64,000 nucleotides of DNA, taken from the NCBI RefSeq assembly GCF_036511935.1, contig NZ_AP028878.1, positions 1,116,001-1,180,000 of the forward strand, in the 5' to 3' direction. The DNA is from Marinobacter nanhaiticus D15-8W (GTDB taxonomy: Bacteria > Pseudomonadota > Gammaproteobacteria > Pseudomonadales > Oleiphilaceae). The notes under the pieces are model-generated. The model saw only the letters and a list, made by a program, of their open reading frames with translations. It was not told where the DNA came from and did no database searches. The translations under genes and the position numbers were made by a program. Positions 27,946 to 36,662 of this stretch are shown piece by piece (the first letter of the stretch is position 1; each line of letters begins with the position of its first letter).

Positions 27946-29253
27946 CTACATAGCCTCTTCAACGGTCCATGAGATGTCGGTCCGATAGCAATTAAGTGCT
28001 ACCTTTTTCGGGATGGGCAGATGATGAAACCTTGATTCCATAAGGTCCATCTGATATCCGGCAGTATTGTTGAAGACAAGAAGGTCTCCTCGCACGGGGG
28101 AACGTTCAAAGGCTACTAGACGCTTGGTAATAAGGTCGTCCTCTAAACAGCTTTGCCCTGCTATATATGCATACATGGGACGCTTTTTGTTGTTTGTAGT
28201 CCGAGGAATTAATATTGGATCCACGAGGAACTCAGAGTTGCACCAAACTTCGCAGGCGCTGAAACTGAGGCCCCTCACGATTATACAATTATCTCCCAAT
28301 TCGGTTTTTTTAAGCCCAAGTACTTCGAAGACCGAAAATCCTGCGTTATCTACAAGCGCCCGTCCAGGTTCTAAAATCAGCTCTATTCCCAAACTACTCA
28401 ATCGCTCGATGTTGTCGTGGTTTACCAATACTTGGTTTATAAATCTTTCTTTTGAGCTTGAATTCCAGTAGGGGTAGTAATCCTTTGGAGCTTGGTTTTT
28501 GTAAAATTTAGCCTTGGAGATGTTTGCATGATATTGGTTCCAAGATTCCTTGCTGATATAGGAAATGGGAATACCGCCCCCAATATTTACCTTTTCGACG
28601 TCTATACCTTGCTTTTGAAGCTGACTGCTTAGCTCTAAAATGCTCGCAAGACAGCCTGCTCTGTCAAGCGGCGAGTATCCCGGGAGATGAAATGAGAAGC
28701 CTACCAACTTAATATAGCTTTCGTTTTTTATATTTTTCGAAATTCTTTTCAAATCAGAGAAAGGCATGCCATATCGACTGCAAGATACCCCGCCATTCCA
28801 ACGAAGCATTACTCTTGCTGTCTTATTGGTCGATTCGGCAATATTGGTCGTTAGTAACAATTCGTCATATGAATCGACAGCAATTATTGAACCGGCTAAT
28901 ATGCCGAGTTCAATGAACTCATCGGACTTACAAGGACCGGATAAAGAACAGTTGCTGCTATCGGCGCCCCTTGATAGAGCCAGTTTCAGCTCATTTTCAG
29001 ACGAAACATCAATGCCAAGACCTTCTTTGATAGCGGTTTGCAATAACGTGACGGATCGATTGACTTTCATTGCATAATATAAAGTCGATGTGAGCCCCGT
29101 ATATTTTTTTAGCGCTTGCTGTAACTCTATTATGTTGTTTTTCATGTTGTCGGGTAATATCGCGTGTAGCGGCGATGACACTGATAATATCAGTTGTTTT
29201 ATTAGGTCCCGGTAAAAGATAGATGTATCGTTTTTAGGAGGTAGGTTAACCAT
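27946..29253 (-). CDS. PLP-dependent decarboxylase, Y4yA / SbnH-like (fold type III)
   Basis: This 435-residue enzyme has the alanine-racemase/ornithine-DAP decarboxylase fold. The PLP Lys lies in YYAMKVNRS, the Gly-rich phosphate site in VNIGGGIPISY, EPGRALVDNAG is conserved, and the second-subunit Cys lies in GQSCLEDD. Y4yA-type enzymes occur next to SbnA-like synthases, and SbnH plays this role in staphyloferrin B synthesis. It should decarboxylate an amino acid or opine intermediate. The substrate cannot be read from the sequence. Confidence 0.82.
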   Translation of the reverse strand: MVNLPPKNDTSIFYRDLIKQLILSVSSPLHAILPDNMKNNIIELQQALKKYTGLTSTLYYAMKVNRSVTLLQTAIKEGLGIDVSSENELKLALSRGADSSNCSLSGPCKSDEFIELGILAGSIIAVDSYDELLLTTNIAESTNKTARVMLRWNGGVSCSRYGMPFSDLKRISKNIKNESYIKLVGFSFHLPGYSPLDRAGCLASILELSSQLQKQGIDVEKVNIGGGIPISYISKESWNQYHANISKAKFYKNQAPKDYYPYWNSSSKERFINQVLVNHDNIERLSSLGIELILEPGRALVDNAGFSVFEVLGLKKTELGDNCIIVRGLSFSACEVWCNSEFLVDPILIPRTTNNKKRPMYAYIAGQSCLEDDLITKRLVAFERSPVRGDLLVFNNTAGYQMDLMESRFHHLPIPKKVALNCYRTDISWTVEEAM

Positions 29254-29289
29254 TTATCTGTTCCTCGCTACTGCCAGTGTAAGAGGGAG

Positions 29290-30417
29290 CTAATAAATTG
29301 CTTTCTCTGGTATGTAGTCAAGCGCCGACCGAGGGTAGTTAGCACCTATAGTAGATAGCCATCTTTTGAGCTCGGTTAGAAATGGTGTTTCTATCGCCAA
29401 GATTTTTCCAATCTCAATTAATATATCAAGCCCAAATGGTATGTCCTCGCTAAATATTCGATGGTCAAAGTCGAGTTCATATCCTTGCTCCCCTTTTTTC
29501 ATGGGCATTTTTATACTTTTATAAGCTGTATTAGTTTTTATTGTTTTATAAAGTGTAGACTTGTCTTTAACTTGATCTCCATAGATTTTAATAATGTCTT
29601 CTTGTAATGGGATTGCATTGTCCATCTTCATTTGGTAACTATTTCTAATGGTTTTAACCAGCTTTTGTTGCTCTTCATCGGCTCGCTTGACGAAGTATGC
29701 TTCTAGTTCGCTGATGTCCTCATAGAATAGGGGCTGCTGAGAGAAGGGTGTTCCGTCCCATTGGGAGTAGGGTCCTATCTTCCCATATAATATAGGGAGG
29801 TGTTCGATGGGATTACCTGCGCAGAGTGAGAACTCAAGAAAATTCTCGCAGTAGGCTAATTCGGCATCGAATATAGTTTGTAAAATATATTTGGTATGCT
29901 CGATTTTGTCAGTGCTTGGTTTATTTATTGCGAAATAGAGCGTGTTCTTTTCACCTAGTTGAGTAACGCTGACGCCGGGATTTAAATGGGATGCCATAAC
30001 GGGCGTATCCTTCAGGCCCCAAGTTATGATGTTTTTTTCATTGCCGAGCTCTTTCTCTACCAACCAGTGAAAACCTCCCCATCCAGGTATCGCGCCAACG
30101 AATACCCTTTTATTTTTGGATAGGTGAGGTTTTATTTGCTTTAATACTCGTTCTCTGTCGTTTGCGGGGTTAGTTATTAATATGATATCTGCGTGAGGGA
30201 TAATTTCTTTGGCTGCATCGGTCACCTTATCAGGCTTCGCAAACTGTGTTACGTTTTTTGCGGCATGAAATATCGCTATACCGTTATAGTCTTTTAGTTT
30301 CTGTTCGATTTCTTTAGCTTTCCTCGTCAGTATGGAAACCGAATGATTTTTTCCTGAAAGAGTTCCGATCAATGCATGAGCTTGGTTGCCCCCGCCCACT
30401 ATCACAATATTTGCCAT
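29290..30417 (-). CDS. opine/octopine dehydrogenase-like oxidoreductase
   Basis: This NAD(P)-dependent enzyme has 375 residues. The N-terminal Rossmann motif is IVIVGGGNQAHALIG, and the C-terminal octopine-dehydrogenase domain holds the conserved His region LCAGNPIEHLPILYG. Family members reductively join an amino acid to a keto acid, or reverse that step. It is the first gene of the leftward operon, with GGAG upstream of its ATG. It may make the final opine, or it may replace SbnB by oxidatively splitting the SbnA adduct. Both are inference. Confidence 0.82.
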   Translation of the reverse strand: MANIVIVGGGNQAHALIGTLSGKNHSVSILTRKAKEIEQKLKDYNGIAIFHAAKNVTQFAKPDKVTDAAKEIIPHADIILITNPANDRERVLKQIKPHLSKNKRVFVGAIPGWGGFHWLVEKELGNEKNIITWGLKDTPVMASHLNPGVSVTQLGEKNTLYFAINKPSTDKIEHTKYILQTIFDAELAYCENFLEFSLCAGNPIEHLPILYGKIGPYSQWDGTPFSQQPLFYEDISELEAYFVKRADEEQQKLVKTIRNSYQMKMDNAIPLQEDIIKIYGDQVKDKSTLYKTIKTNTAYKSIKMPMKKGEQGYELDFDHRIFSEDIPFGLDILIEIGKILAIETPFLTELKRWLSTIGANYPRSALDYIPEKAIY

Positions 30418-30606
30418 CCTTGCATCTCCGAGAAGATTATTGTGTTGGATGATTTATTAATAACTTGAAAGGTTTTGTTTTTGTATTGAGAAAAAATCCA
30501 TCAGGGTTGAGGAACATGCGATTGATTAGATTTTCTAATAGTTGCTTATTGAGTTTGATTTAGAGGAGGCCGAAGATAAGTGGGGCCTGCTTAGATTGGA
30601 AACGAT
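30418..30606. promoter_or_regulatory. promoter region of the opine-like operon
   Basis: This AT-rich 189-bp stretch lies between the start of the leftward operon and the second transposase element. It is the only place for the operon promoter and for a LysR binding site. No clear T-N11-A palindrome was picked out by eye. Confidence 0.3.
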
Positions 30607-31431
30607 GGGGGGAGCAGAACGATTTTATTTTGACCAACTCTGCGTAGCCCCTCGTGCCAGCTAGAATCCCACGCTCACGAGCCAACGGATTGGCTCAGCC
30701 CCACAAATGGACTTGACCGATGCCACGCAAGACACGGATGTATCTGCCTGGCCTTCCCGTTCATGTGGTCCAGCGCGGCCATAACCGGGATGCCTGTTTT
30801 TCGCAGAAGAGGACTTTCGCTACTACCGGCAGGTATTAGGGGAGGGCATGAGGCGCTACGGCGCCAAGCTTCACGCCTATTGCTGATGACGAACCACGTT
30901 CATCTGTTGGTCACGCCAGACGAGACTGGCAGCATCTCCCGGTTGATGCAGCATGTCGGTCGCCAGTACGTTCAGTACATCAACAAGACCTATCGCCGTT
31001 CGGGGGCACTTTGGGAGGGGCGGCACAAAAGCAGCCTGGTCGATGCCGAGAACTACCTGCTGAGCTGCTATCGCTATATTGAGCTCAATCCGGTCACGGC
31101 GTGTATGGTGGATCGGCCCGAGGAATATCCATGGAGTAGTTATCGCTCCAACGCGCTGGCTGAGACGGACACCCTGATATCCCCGCACCCGCTGTTTGAG
31201 TCTTTGGCCAAGGATAAACTCAAGCGCGAATCCGTCTATCAAGACCTCTTTCGGTCTCACTTAACTGAGAAGACCCGCAACGATATATCTGCGAGCATTT
31301 CGGCGAGTCGTATATTGGGTAGCGGCCGGTTCAAGGAACAGGTTGAAGCTGTTCTCGGGCGTAAGGCGGGTCAGATTGGTCGGGGGCGGCCAGCTAACGG
31401 TGGTTGATCAAAATTAAATCGATCTGGCCCC
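30607..31431 (+). mobile_element. RAYT-type element, second copy
   Basis: The left end (ACGATTTTATTTTGACCAAC) and right end (TTGATCAAAATTAAATCGAT) match the intact element and lie in the same orientation. Together the copies bracket the 24.3-30.6 kb island as direct repeats of about 0.8 kb. The right end abuts the ISL3 transposase remnant. Confidence 0.8.
30720..31407 (+). pseudogene. RAYT transposase, inactivated by two frameshifts
   Basis: Aligned with the intact copy, one base is missing near 30801 (GCCTGTTTTTCGCAGAAG against GCCTGTTTCTTCGCCGAAG) and one near 30884 (TATTGCTGATGACG lacks a C before TGATG), which puts a stop in frame. Downstream of that the frame is open with MTNHVHLLVTP and LLSCYRYIELNP intact to the stop at 31407. 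Overall similarity to the intact copy is high. Confidence 0.88.
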
Positions 31432-31434
31432 GCA

Positions 31435-31575
31435 TTCGGTTACCGCATGCATACCAGTGTGCGGGAAGGCATGAACAACAAGATCAAGGTGAGCAAGCGG
31501 ATGGCCGATGGCTACCGGGACAACGACTACTTCTTCCTGAAGATAAAAGCAGCGTTTCCCGGTAACGTGCGATGA
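31435..31575 (+). pseudogene. ISL3-family transposase, C-terminal fragment
   Basis: Forty-seven codons in one frame end at TGA 31573-31575 and contain NNKIKVSKRMADGYRDNDYF and FLKIKAAFPG, the usual C-terminus of ISL3 transposases. The rest is missing, replaced on the left by the RAYT element end. Confidence 0.75.
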
Positions 31576-31606
31576 ACCTTTTTAAACGCCGTTCGCCTGG
31601 GGCGAA

Positions 31607-32425
31607 TTACTTGTTGCGACGCTTGGCTACGCCAAGGCCGGCCAGGCCAAGACCCAGCAGTGCCAGGGAACCCGGCTCCGGAACTGAAGCCGCAGCGGTT
31701 TCGATACGGAAGTTGCTTTCAAAGATGTTGTTGTTGCCTTCCTGGGTCAGGAAGCCAATGCAGTTCGCGGGTGCGTCCGCTACCGCACATTGCTCATCGC
31801 TCAGCTGGTTCAGGCCAACGATTTCCAGGAACACGGAATAGCTGGTGCCATCGATGGAGAAGTTGGGCCCAGTGACTTCAAAGTTACCCGCTTCGTTCAA
31901 GTTGCCGAACTCGGGGTTCGCCAGGGAAAACACATCGTCACAGGTAGAAGCAGAACCTTCGAAGCAGTCACCGTTATTCAAGGTTTCGGTAAAGAAGCTC
32001 TGGAAGCTGATGGTGACGGGGTCTGGCGAGGTACCAGCCATTTCGTCTGGGGTCGCCGCGGTCAGCGTTAGCGTACTGTTCAGGTTAAAGCTGGCCAGCG
32101 CTGCGCTTGAAGCGGGGATAACCGCATTATCATGGCTGAATACGCCACCGGGCACCATGTCACCGTTGGTTACCAGCGGAGGTGGATTACTGGCGTCGGT
32201 AATGGAGATGGAGCTTCTGGCATCGTCTGAACCCCAGGAAACCGATTGGCCGTCTGCAGCGACGCTTCCGGTCCCTGTGCCTTCGCTAAAAGTGACATCG
32301 GAAAATGAATTGTCTACTTCGTAGTCCCATGACGTGATTTGGGCGGCGCTGGCAGCAGTTGCACCCAGAGCAAAGGGAAGAACTGCCGTTGTAATAAGTG
32401 CTGCTTTCTTCGGAAGCCGAGTCAT
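31607..32425 (-). CDS. PEP-CTERM-anchored exported protein, THxN-like
   Basis: This 272-residue product has a Sec signal (AALITTAVLPFALGATAASA), a beta-rich domain and a C-terminal PEP-CTERM signal (VPEPGSLALLGLGLAGLG, then KRRNK) recognised by an exosortase. The domain resembles the THxN family, where a TH-x-N motif is expected. Here GVFSHDNAVI stands in that place with Ser for Thr. GTG repeats and paired Cys (CFEGSASTCDD, CAVADAPANC) are present. No exosortase is in view. It is a single gene with about 950 bp of non-coding sequence upstream. Confidence 0.85.
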   Translation of the reverse strand: MTRLPKKAALITTAVLPFALGATAASAAQITSWDYEVDNSFSDVTFSEGTGTGSVAADGQSVSWGSDDARSSISITDASNPPPLVTNGDMVPGGVFSHDNAVIPASSAALASFNLNSTLTLTAATPDEMAGTSPDPVTISFQSFFTETLNNGDCFEGSASTCDDVFSLANPEFGNLNEAGNFEVTGPNFSIDGTSYSVFLEIVGLNQLSDEQCAVADAPANCIGFLTQEGNNNIFESNFRIETAAASVPEPGSLALLGLGLAGLGVAKRRNK

Positions 32426-33370
32426 ATGTAAACCACCTGATTGTTTGAGGATGAATCATTTATCCAGAGGGCAAAACGGGATTGTTGTAGCTGAATGTCG
32501 CGACCCGTTTGCCCCAAGTTAGCACTCATCATGCCAGTTTTATTTAGCTATTAATTTCAATGGATTGAGTATTTTACTTAAAATTTTTATGAATACCCCG
32601 TAAAGCCAGCCGACAACGGATGGAACACATCTATTTGTTAAAATTACTCAATCTGTTTAAAGCGGCGAATACATGTATCTTTTATTGGGGTATATATTTA
32701 AAGCCCCTATATAAAGGGCTGCTCAGCTACGGCTGTTTTAGATACATGAAACAAGAGCGCACATAAATAGTGATATTTAATATTATTTTCAAAATTACAA
32801 AGTGGCAGGGTGGACATATACTTAAAAAGGACATTCAAATTGGAGCCCTGGGCGCCAATCCGCACAACAAGCGGCGTGTGAAGCATGTAGTCGAAATATC
32901 TCTTTCCCGCGCAATAAGGCTGGCGACGTAGATCTCCCAGAGCGTCGATATTTTTTACGTTGCTATCATTACGAACGAGTTCTCCGAATTTTAGGCGTCA
33001 GTTGGGCGCCGCACAGGCATCTCGAGGCGGGTGGTAGCGCGCCCTCCCGGGCAATGGCCGCCTTGAGATAGAGATTCGCCAGCCCGTTCACATTTCTGCT
33101 GTGATCGCTATAGCGTCGTTATTTCGCGGGTGAAGGGCGGAATGGAGTGGTCCGGGGATGGTAGAAGAAACCTTTCCTACACGTCATGTACCGAGGCGGC
33201 GTCGATACTGACAATCCCTTGAAACCAGAACGCTATGCAGATAGGCGCCGGGAATGCTGTTTAGGGCCGGCAGAAGTAATGGGGCAGAGCGCATATTGAG
33301 TGGCCGTTCGTATGATCAGGTGAGCACAAACTCTCGTATCGCCTTTAGGGAACAATTGCGGGAACAAAAT
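32426..33370. other. long intergenic region with decayed sequence
   Basis: The first half (to about 32850) is AT-rich and includes a small stem-loop (AGCCC...GGGCT at 32702-32720). It probably holds the promoter of the PEP-CTERM gene. From 32880 to 33240 the GC content is higher with no intact frame, perhaps a decayed insertion of unknown origin. A dispersed repeat (AATGGGGCAGAGCGCATATT) is at 33278-33297. No gene is supported. Confidence 0.5.
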
Positions 33371-33814
33371 ATGCGCTTCACTTTTTTCGTCACCACAGGG
33401 CAAACCATTCTGGCGGTGTTGCTTTCGCTTATCGCACTGACTGCTCACGGAACGGATATGAACAGGCTGAACGACTATCAGTGGAGAAATCGACTCATTC
33501 TGGTTCAAGCTGCCAGTGAGAATGGCGGTGAGATTGAAACGCTCAGGCGTGCCAAGGCCGACGGTGATGACCGTGATATTGTCTGGTTTGTGAACACTGG
33601 GTCGGACGTCGTTTCAAACCAGGACGTTCTTTCGAGTAGCCTGGAGAGCGACGTCAGGGCTCTGCTTGAGGAGTCCCGTTCGGATGAGCGGGTCCTGTTG
33701 ATCGGCAAAGACGGCGGTATCAAAAGCCGGGAGTCCAGTCTCAATCTTGACGCTATTTTCCGCCGTATTGACGCCATGCCAATGCGCATTCGCGAGATGC
33801 GCGCCAGCGATTAA
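33371..33814 (+). CDS. DUF4174 exported protein
   Basis: This 147-residue product has a signal peptide (TTGQTILAVLLSLIALTAHG) and a DUF4174-type domain that starts LNDYQWRNRLILVQ, with a thioredoxin-like fold expected and a VLLIGKDGGIKSRE end. The function of the family is unknown. The ATG at 33371 starts the signal peptide. The frame is open further upstream to 33254, but that overlaps repeat sequence. Confidence 0.75.
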   Translation: MRFTFFVTTGQTILAVLLSLIALTAHGTDMNRLNDYQWRNRLILVQAASENGGEIETLRRAKADGDDRDIVWFVNTGSDVVSNQDVLSSSLESDVRALLEESRSDERVLLIGKDGGIKSRESSLNLDAIFRRIDAMPMRIREMRASD

Positions 33815-33898
33815 ATCGGCGGAACTGCCATCGAATTCAAGGCTCCACCGGCATAGAGAGCCGGTACCAATCGATTTTCTGAGTACCCTCTGGCCAGC

Positions 33899-34333
33899 TC
33901 AACGACCTTGCAGCTGCCCCACATAGGCAGCAATAAAAGCCGTTTCCTGAAACGCCTTCAGGCCCGTATCGGCAAACGCAATGGGCAGCGGGTTGGATGC
34001 CAGGGTCGACTTGATCAGAGCCGGGGGCAGCAAGGTCACCGTCAACTCAATACCGGTGATCAGTTGAATGGCCGCTTCCATTTTAAAGCTGATGGCACCA
34101 CCGGCAAATTTGCCTTTTGGCATCCGCTCTTTGATCGCGACACGGGTGACCCCGTACTCGGCCATTAATTTCGCAAACGCCGCCTGGAACTGCTTCAGAT
34201 CTTCACGGCTGTGGTTTTTCGGTAGTGACAGTTTGCGCACCTTGCACGCCGGCAGGTTGAACTGCCCCCTCTCCATGCTCAGCAAACACACCACCGCATC
34301 GCTGCCCGTCAGCTCAACCCCGCAAACAATCAT
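33899..34333 (-). CDS. DUF3010 family protein
   Basis: This 144-residue soluble protein starts MIVCGVELTGSDAVVCLL and has GVTRVAIKERMPKGKFAGG, typical of the DUF3010 family, which has an RNase H-like fold. Its cellular role is unknown. It is close to the SEC-C protein gene upstream on the same strand, 26 bp away, so they may be one operon. Confidence 0.8.
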   Translation of the reverse strand: MIVCGVELTGSDAVVCLLSMERGQFNLPACKVRKLSLPKNHSREDLKQFQAAFAKLMAEYGVTRVAIKERMPKGKFAGGAISFKMEAAIQLITGIELTVTLLPPALIKSTLASNPLPIAFADTGLKAFQETAFIAAYVGQLQGR

Positions 34334-34359
34334 AGCCGCCCTCTGTGCATAGACTGTTG

Positions 34360-34704
34360 TCAGTCACAGCACTTCTTGAATTTGATACCACTACCGCAGG
34401 TGCAAACGTCGTTGCGGGAGGGTGATTTTGCCGTGGTGACGGTCCCGCCTTTGTTCAGGATAGCGGTGAGCTCATTGATGGATTCAACGGCGCCCTCGCG
34501 GGTATCAACCGAAATAGTCGCGTGCAGCTTCGCCCTGGCCACCTGTGCCTCAATTTCCTGCTTGCGCGCTTCACTGGTAACTACCAGCGTTAGCGGATAC
34601 TTCCTGCTGCCACTTTTTTGGCTGGCGTTGGTCTGAAAGCCGCCGTAAGCGGTGTGGTGCTGGTGAGCGTCCTGCCGACCCTTGTAGAAAAATTTATCTG
34701 ACAT
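34360..34704 (-). CDS. small SEC-C metal-binding motif protein (PBPRA1643-like)
   Basis: This 114-residue protein has the C-terminal SEC-C zinc motif RNDVCTCGSGIKFKKCC. The N-terminal MSDKFFYKGRQDAHQHHTAY is typical of the PBPRA1643 family of small gammaproteobacterial proteins. Its function is unknown. It is probably co-transcribed with the DUF3010 gene. Confidence 0.82.
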   Translation of the reverse strand: MSDKFFYKGRQDAHQHHTAYGGFQTNASQKSGSRKYPLTLVVTSEARKQEIEAQVARAKLHATISVDTREGAVESINELTAILNKGGTVTTAKSPSRNDVCTCGSGIKFKKCCD

Positions 34705-34804
34705 CGCGACATCCTGGTGAGGAGAATACCCGAGCTATTGCCGGGAGGAGTCTTTTAGCATGCTTGCGGGAACGGCGATATAGGCAGATTTAATTTCCGG
34801 AGAT

Positions 34805-34926
34805 GGCGGGTACTGGGCAGCGGGCGATTTAAGGAACACGTTGAAGCTGCCCTCGGGCGTAAGGCGGGGCAGATCGGACGGGGCGACCAGCCATTTTTGG
34901 ATGATCCAAATTAAATCGGTCTGCAC
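34805..34926 (+). mobile_element. RAYT 3' end fragment
   Basis: GGGCAGCGGGCGATTTAAGG through the Arg/Gly-rich tail codons and the ATCCAAATTAAATCGGTCTG end match the last 120 bp of the intact element. The rest of the transposase is missing. Confidence 0.75.
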
Positions 34927-34948
34927 AGCCGGGCCGCTACGCCCGCAA

Positions 34949-35713
34949 TCAGGCGAACGCGTCGAGATCCAGGTAGTCGCCGCTGGCTTCGCGAATCGTG
35001 CGGCCCTGGTCGTCGATCTCGGCCGAGACTTCGCGGAAATGGTGCCGTGCGGCCATGGTGTCGAGCCAGCGGGCTACGCGCGGATAGCGATCGAAGTGAT
35101 AGCCCACCGCCACGATCTGATAGAGTTCGCAGGCGATGGTGAGATCGGCGAGCGTTGGCTGCGTGCCGCCACAGAGCATGGGGGTGTTCGCATCGCCGCC
35201 GTCCTGTGCGGACAGCTGCGATTCGAGCGTCGCCAGGCTCGGCTGCAGTGCATTCTGCAACGGCACGAGCACATTGCTTTGCAGCTCGTACTTCAGCATC
35301 GGCAAGGTCAGGTGCAGGTTCATGATGTCGTGGAACATGTCGTAACGCCGAACGTGATTGTGATGCCAGGCCATCCACAGATCGATTGTTGCGGTGCGCT
35401 CGGCGTCGGCCGCGCCGGGATACCATGCCGCGGCCGCACTCCCGTTCGGCGCGTGCCTGCATAGATAGCGCAGAATCGCATGGCTTTCGCCGAGCTTGAA
35501 TTCCGTCTCCCGACCGTCGCATTCTGCCGCCGGAACGATGATCGCGGGAATCGTCTGCAAGGCATTGACGCGTTGGGTGAACCAGGATTCGCGGGTCTCG
35601 CCGTTCGCGAAATCCACTTCATGCCATTCATAGGGCTGATCGAGTTCGCGTAGCAGGATCTCCACGGCGCGGCTGGGTTGCGAAAAGCGATGGGCGTACA
35701 GGGCGACAGGCAT
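34949..35713 (-). CDS. glutathione S-transferase family protein
   Basis: This 254-residue enzyme has an N-terminal thioredoxin-like domain (MPVALYAHRFSQPSRAVEIL, then AIIVPAAECDGRETEFKLGE, with the ESHAILRYL glutathione-site stretch) and an alpha-helical C-domain (LTIACELYQIVAVGYHFDRY). The layout is theta/dehalogenase-like. The ATG at 35713 after GGAG is chosen over an upstream in-frame start at 35785. The substrate is unknown. It is a single gene. Confidence 0.85.
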   Translation of the reverse strand: MPVALYAHRFSQPSRAVEILLRELDQPYEWHEVDFANGETRESWFTQRVNALQTIPAIIVPAAECDGRETEFKLGESHAILRYLCRHAPNGSAAAAWYPGAADAERTATIDLWMAWHHNHVRRYDMFHDIMNLHLTLPMLKYELQSNVLVPLQNALQPSLATLESQLSAQDGGDANTPMLCGGTQPTLADLTIACELYQIVAVGYHFDRYPRVARWLDTMAARHHFREVSAEIDDQGRTIREASGDYLDLDAFA

Positions 35714-35952
35714 GAATAATCTCCAATCGAGTGAAAGGCGGGCGATCAGGATTTGAATCCTGCGATCAGGGTCACACACATGCACGTTTCGATTAAAGCG
35801 GTCGGAGTTAATGATGTCAGGGCAAATTTGCCCTAGACGATCTCTACGGCAATGGAAGTGCTCTTATCTTCGGTAAGATGGATTGGCTTACTTTGAAGTA
35901 AGACGGTGAATTTTACGCACAGTTATGCCTGATACTTGGGAGGGTAGGGATA

Positions 35953-36276
35953 ATGATTAAAGGTGAATCGACAGTCAGTGAGAAAGGCCAGCTCGTAATC
36001 CCGAAGGAAATCAGGCAGGCCCTGGATGTGCAGCGGGGCGACAAACTGTCCTGGGTCATGAATGACGATGGCACTATCCGGGTCACCTTGGCAAAGGGCG
36101 ACCTCTTGACGCTGCGAGGCCGGACTAAGAGTGGCGGCAAATCAGTGTCTGTCGAAGAAATGGATGAGGCCATTAAGGCTGGGGCGGCGGCGAGTGAAAG
36201 GGCTGGATACCAAAGCTCTGGTGCGGTTTCTGGTCGACGCGGAGGGCGATCCGGAACAGCACGAAATCGCGGCTGA
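35953..36276 (+). CDS. AbrB/VapB-type antitoxin
   Basis: This DNA-binding antitoxin has a swapped-hairpin AbrB domain at residues 1-50 (VSEKGQLVIPKEIRQALDVQ, GDKLSWVMNDDGTIRV). The frame runs to 107 residues and overlaps the toxin gene by about 80 bp. The last 25 residues look like read-through in the toxin region, so the original stop may have been lost. It should neutralise the adjacent PIN toxin and repress the pair. Confidence 0.78.
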   Translation: MIKGESTVSEKGQLVIPKEIRQALDVQRGDKLSWVMNDDGTIRVTLAKGDLLTLRGRTKSGGKSVSVEEMDEAIKAGAAASERAGYQSSGAVSGRRGGRSGTARNRG

Positions 36277-36611
36277 CTTCATACAGACCCACGGCACCGT
36301 GGACGACCCGTGCTACATGTCCAGTATCGCGCTGTGCGAATTGTCCTGGGTTCTTCAGCGAGCTTATAAAGTGCCTAGGGTAGAGATTGCCAACCAGATC
36401 GCAGATCTGTTGGACGCCCAGCAACTGGTGGTGGCTGGCCGTGAACTGGTCCGGCGTGCCCCTGGCCGATTTCCGAGAAAGTAACGCGGACTTCCCGGAT
36501 CGCCTGATCGCGTGGCTGGGTAAAGCGGCGGGTGCGGAAGAGACGGCAACATTCGACAAGAAGACAGGTAAACAGCCTTTATTTCAATATATAGGTAATT
36601 GGCAAGGGTGA
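36194..36611 (+). pseudogene. PIN-domain (VapC-like) toxin, frameshifted
   Basis: A GTG start at 36194 begins MKGLDTKALVRFLVDAEGDP with the first catalytic Asp. The frame reaches ELVRRAPG near 36465, where a one-base insertion shifts it. The other frame continues LADFRESNADFPDRL and TATFDKKTGK, which carry the remaining acidic residues, to 36611. A complete PIN ribonuclease would need both halves, so the toxin is probably inactive, if the sequence is right. Confidence 0.75.
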
Positions 36612-36662
36612 ACCTGGCCGAACCTCATCCAGCTCTCTGCATAAGGTCGATGGACCGCTAGC

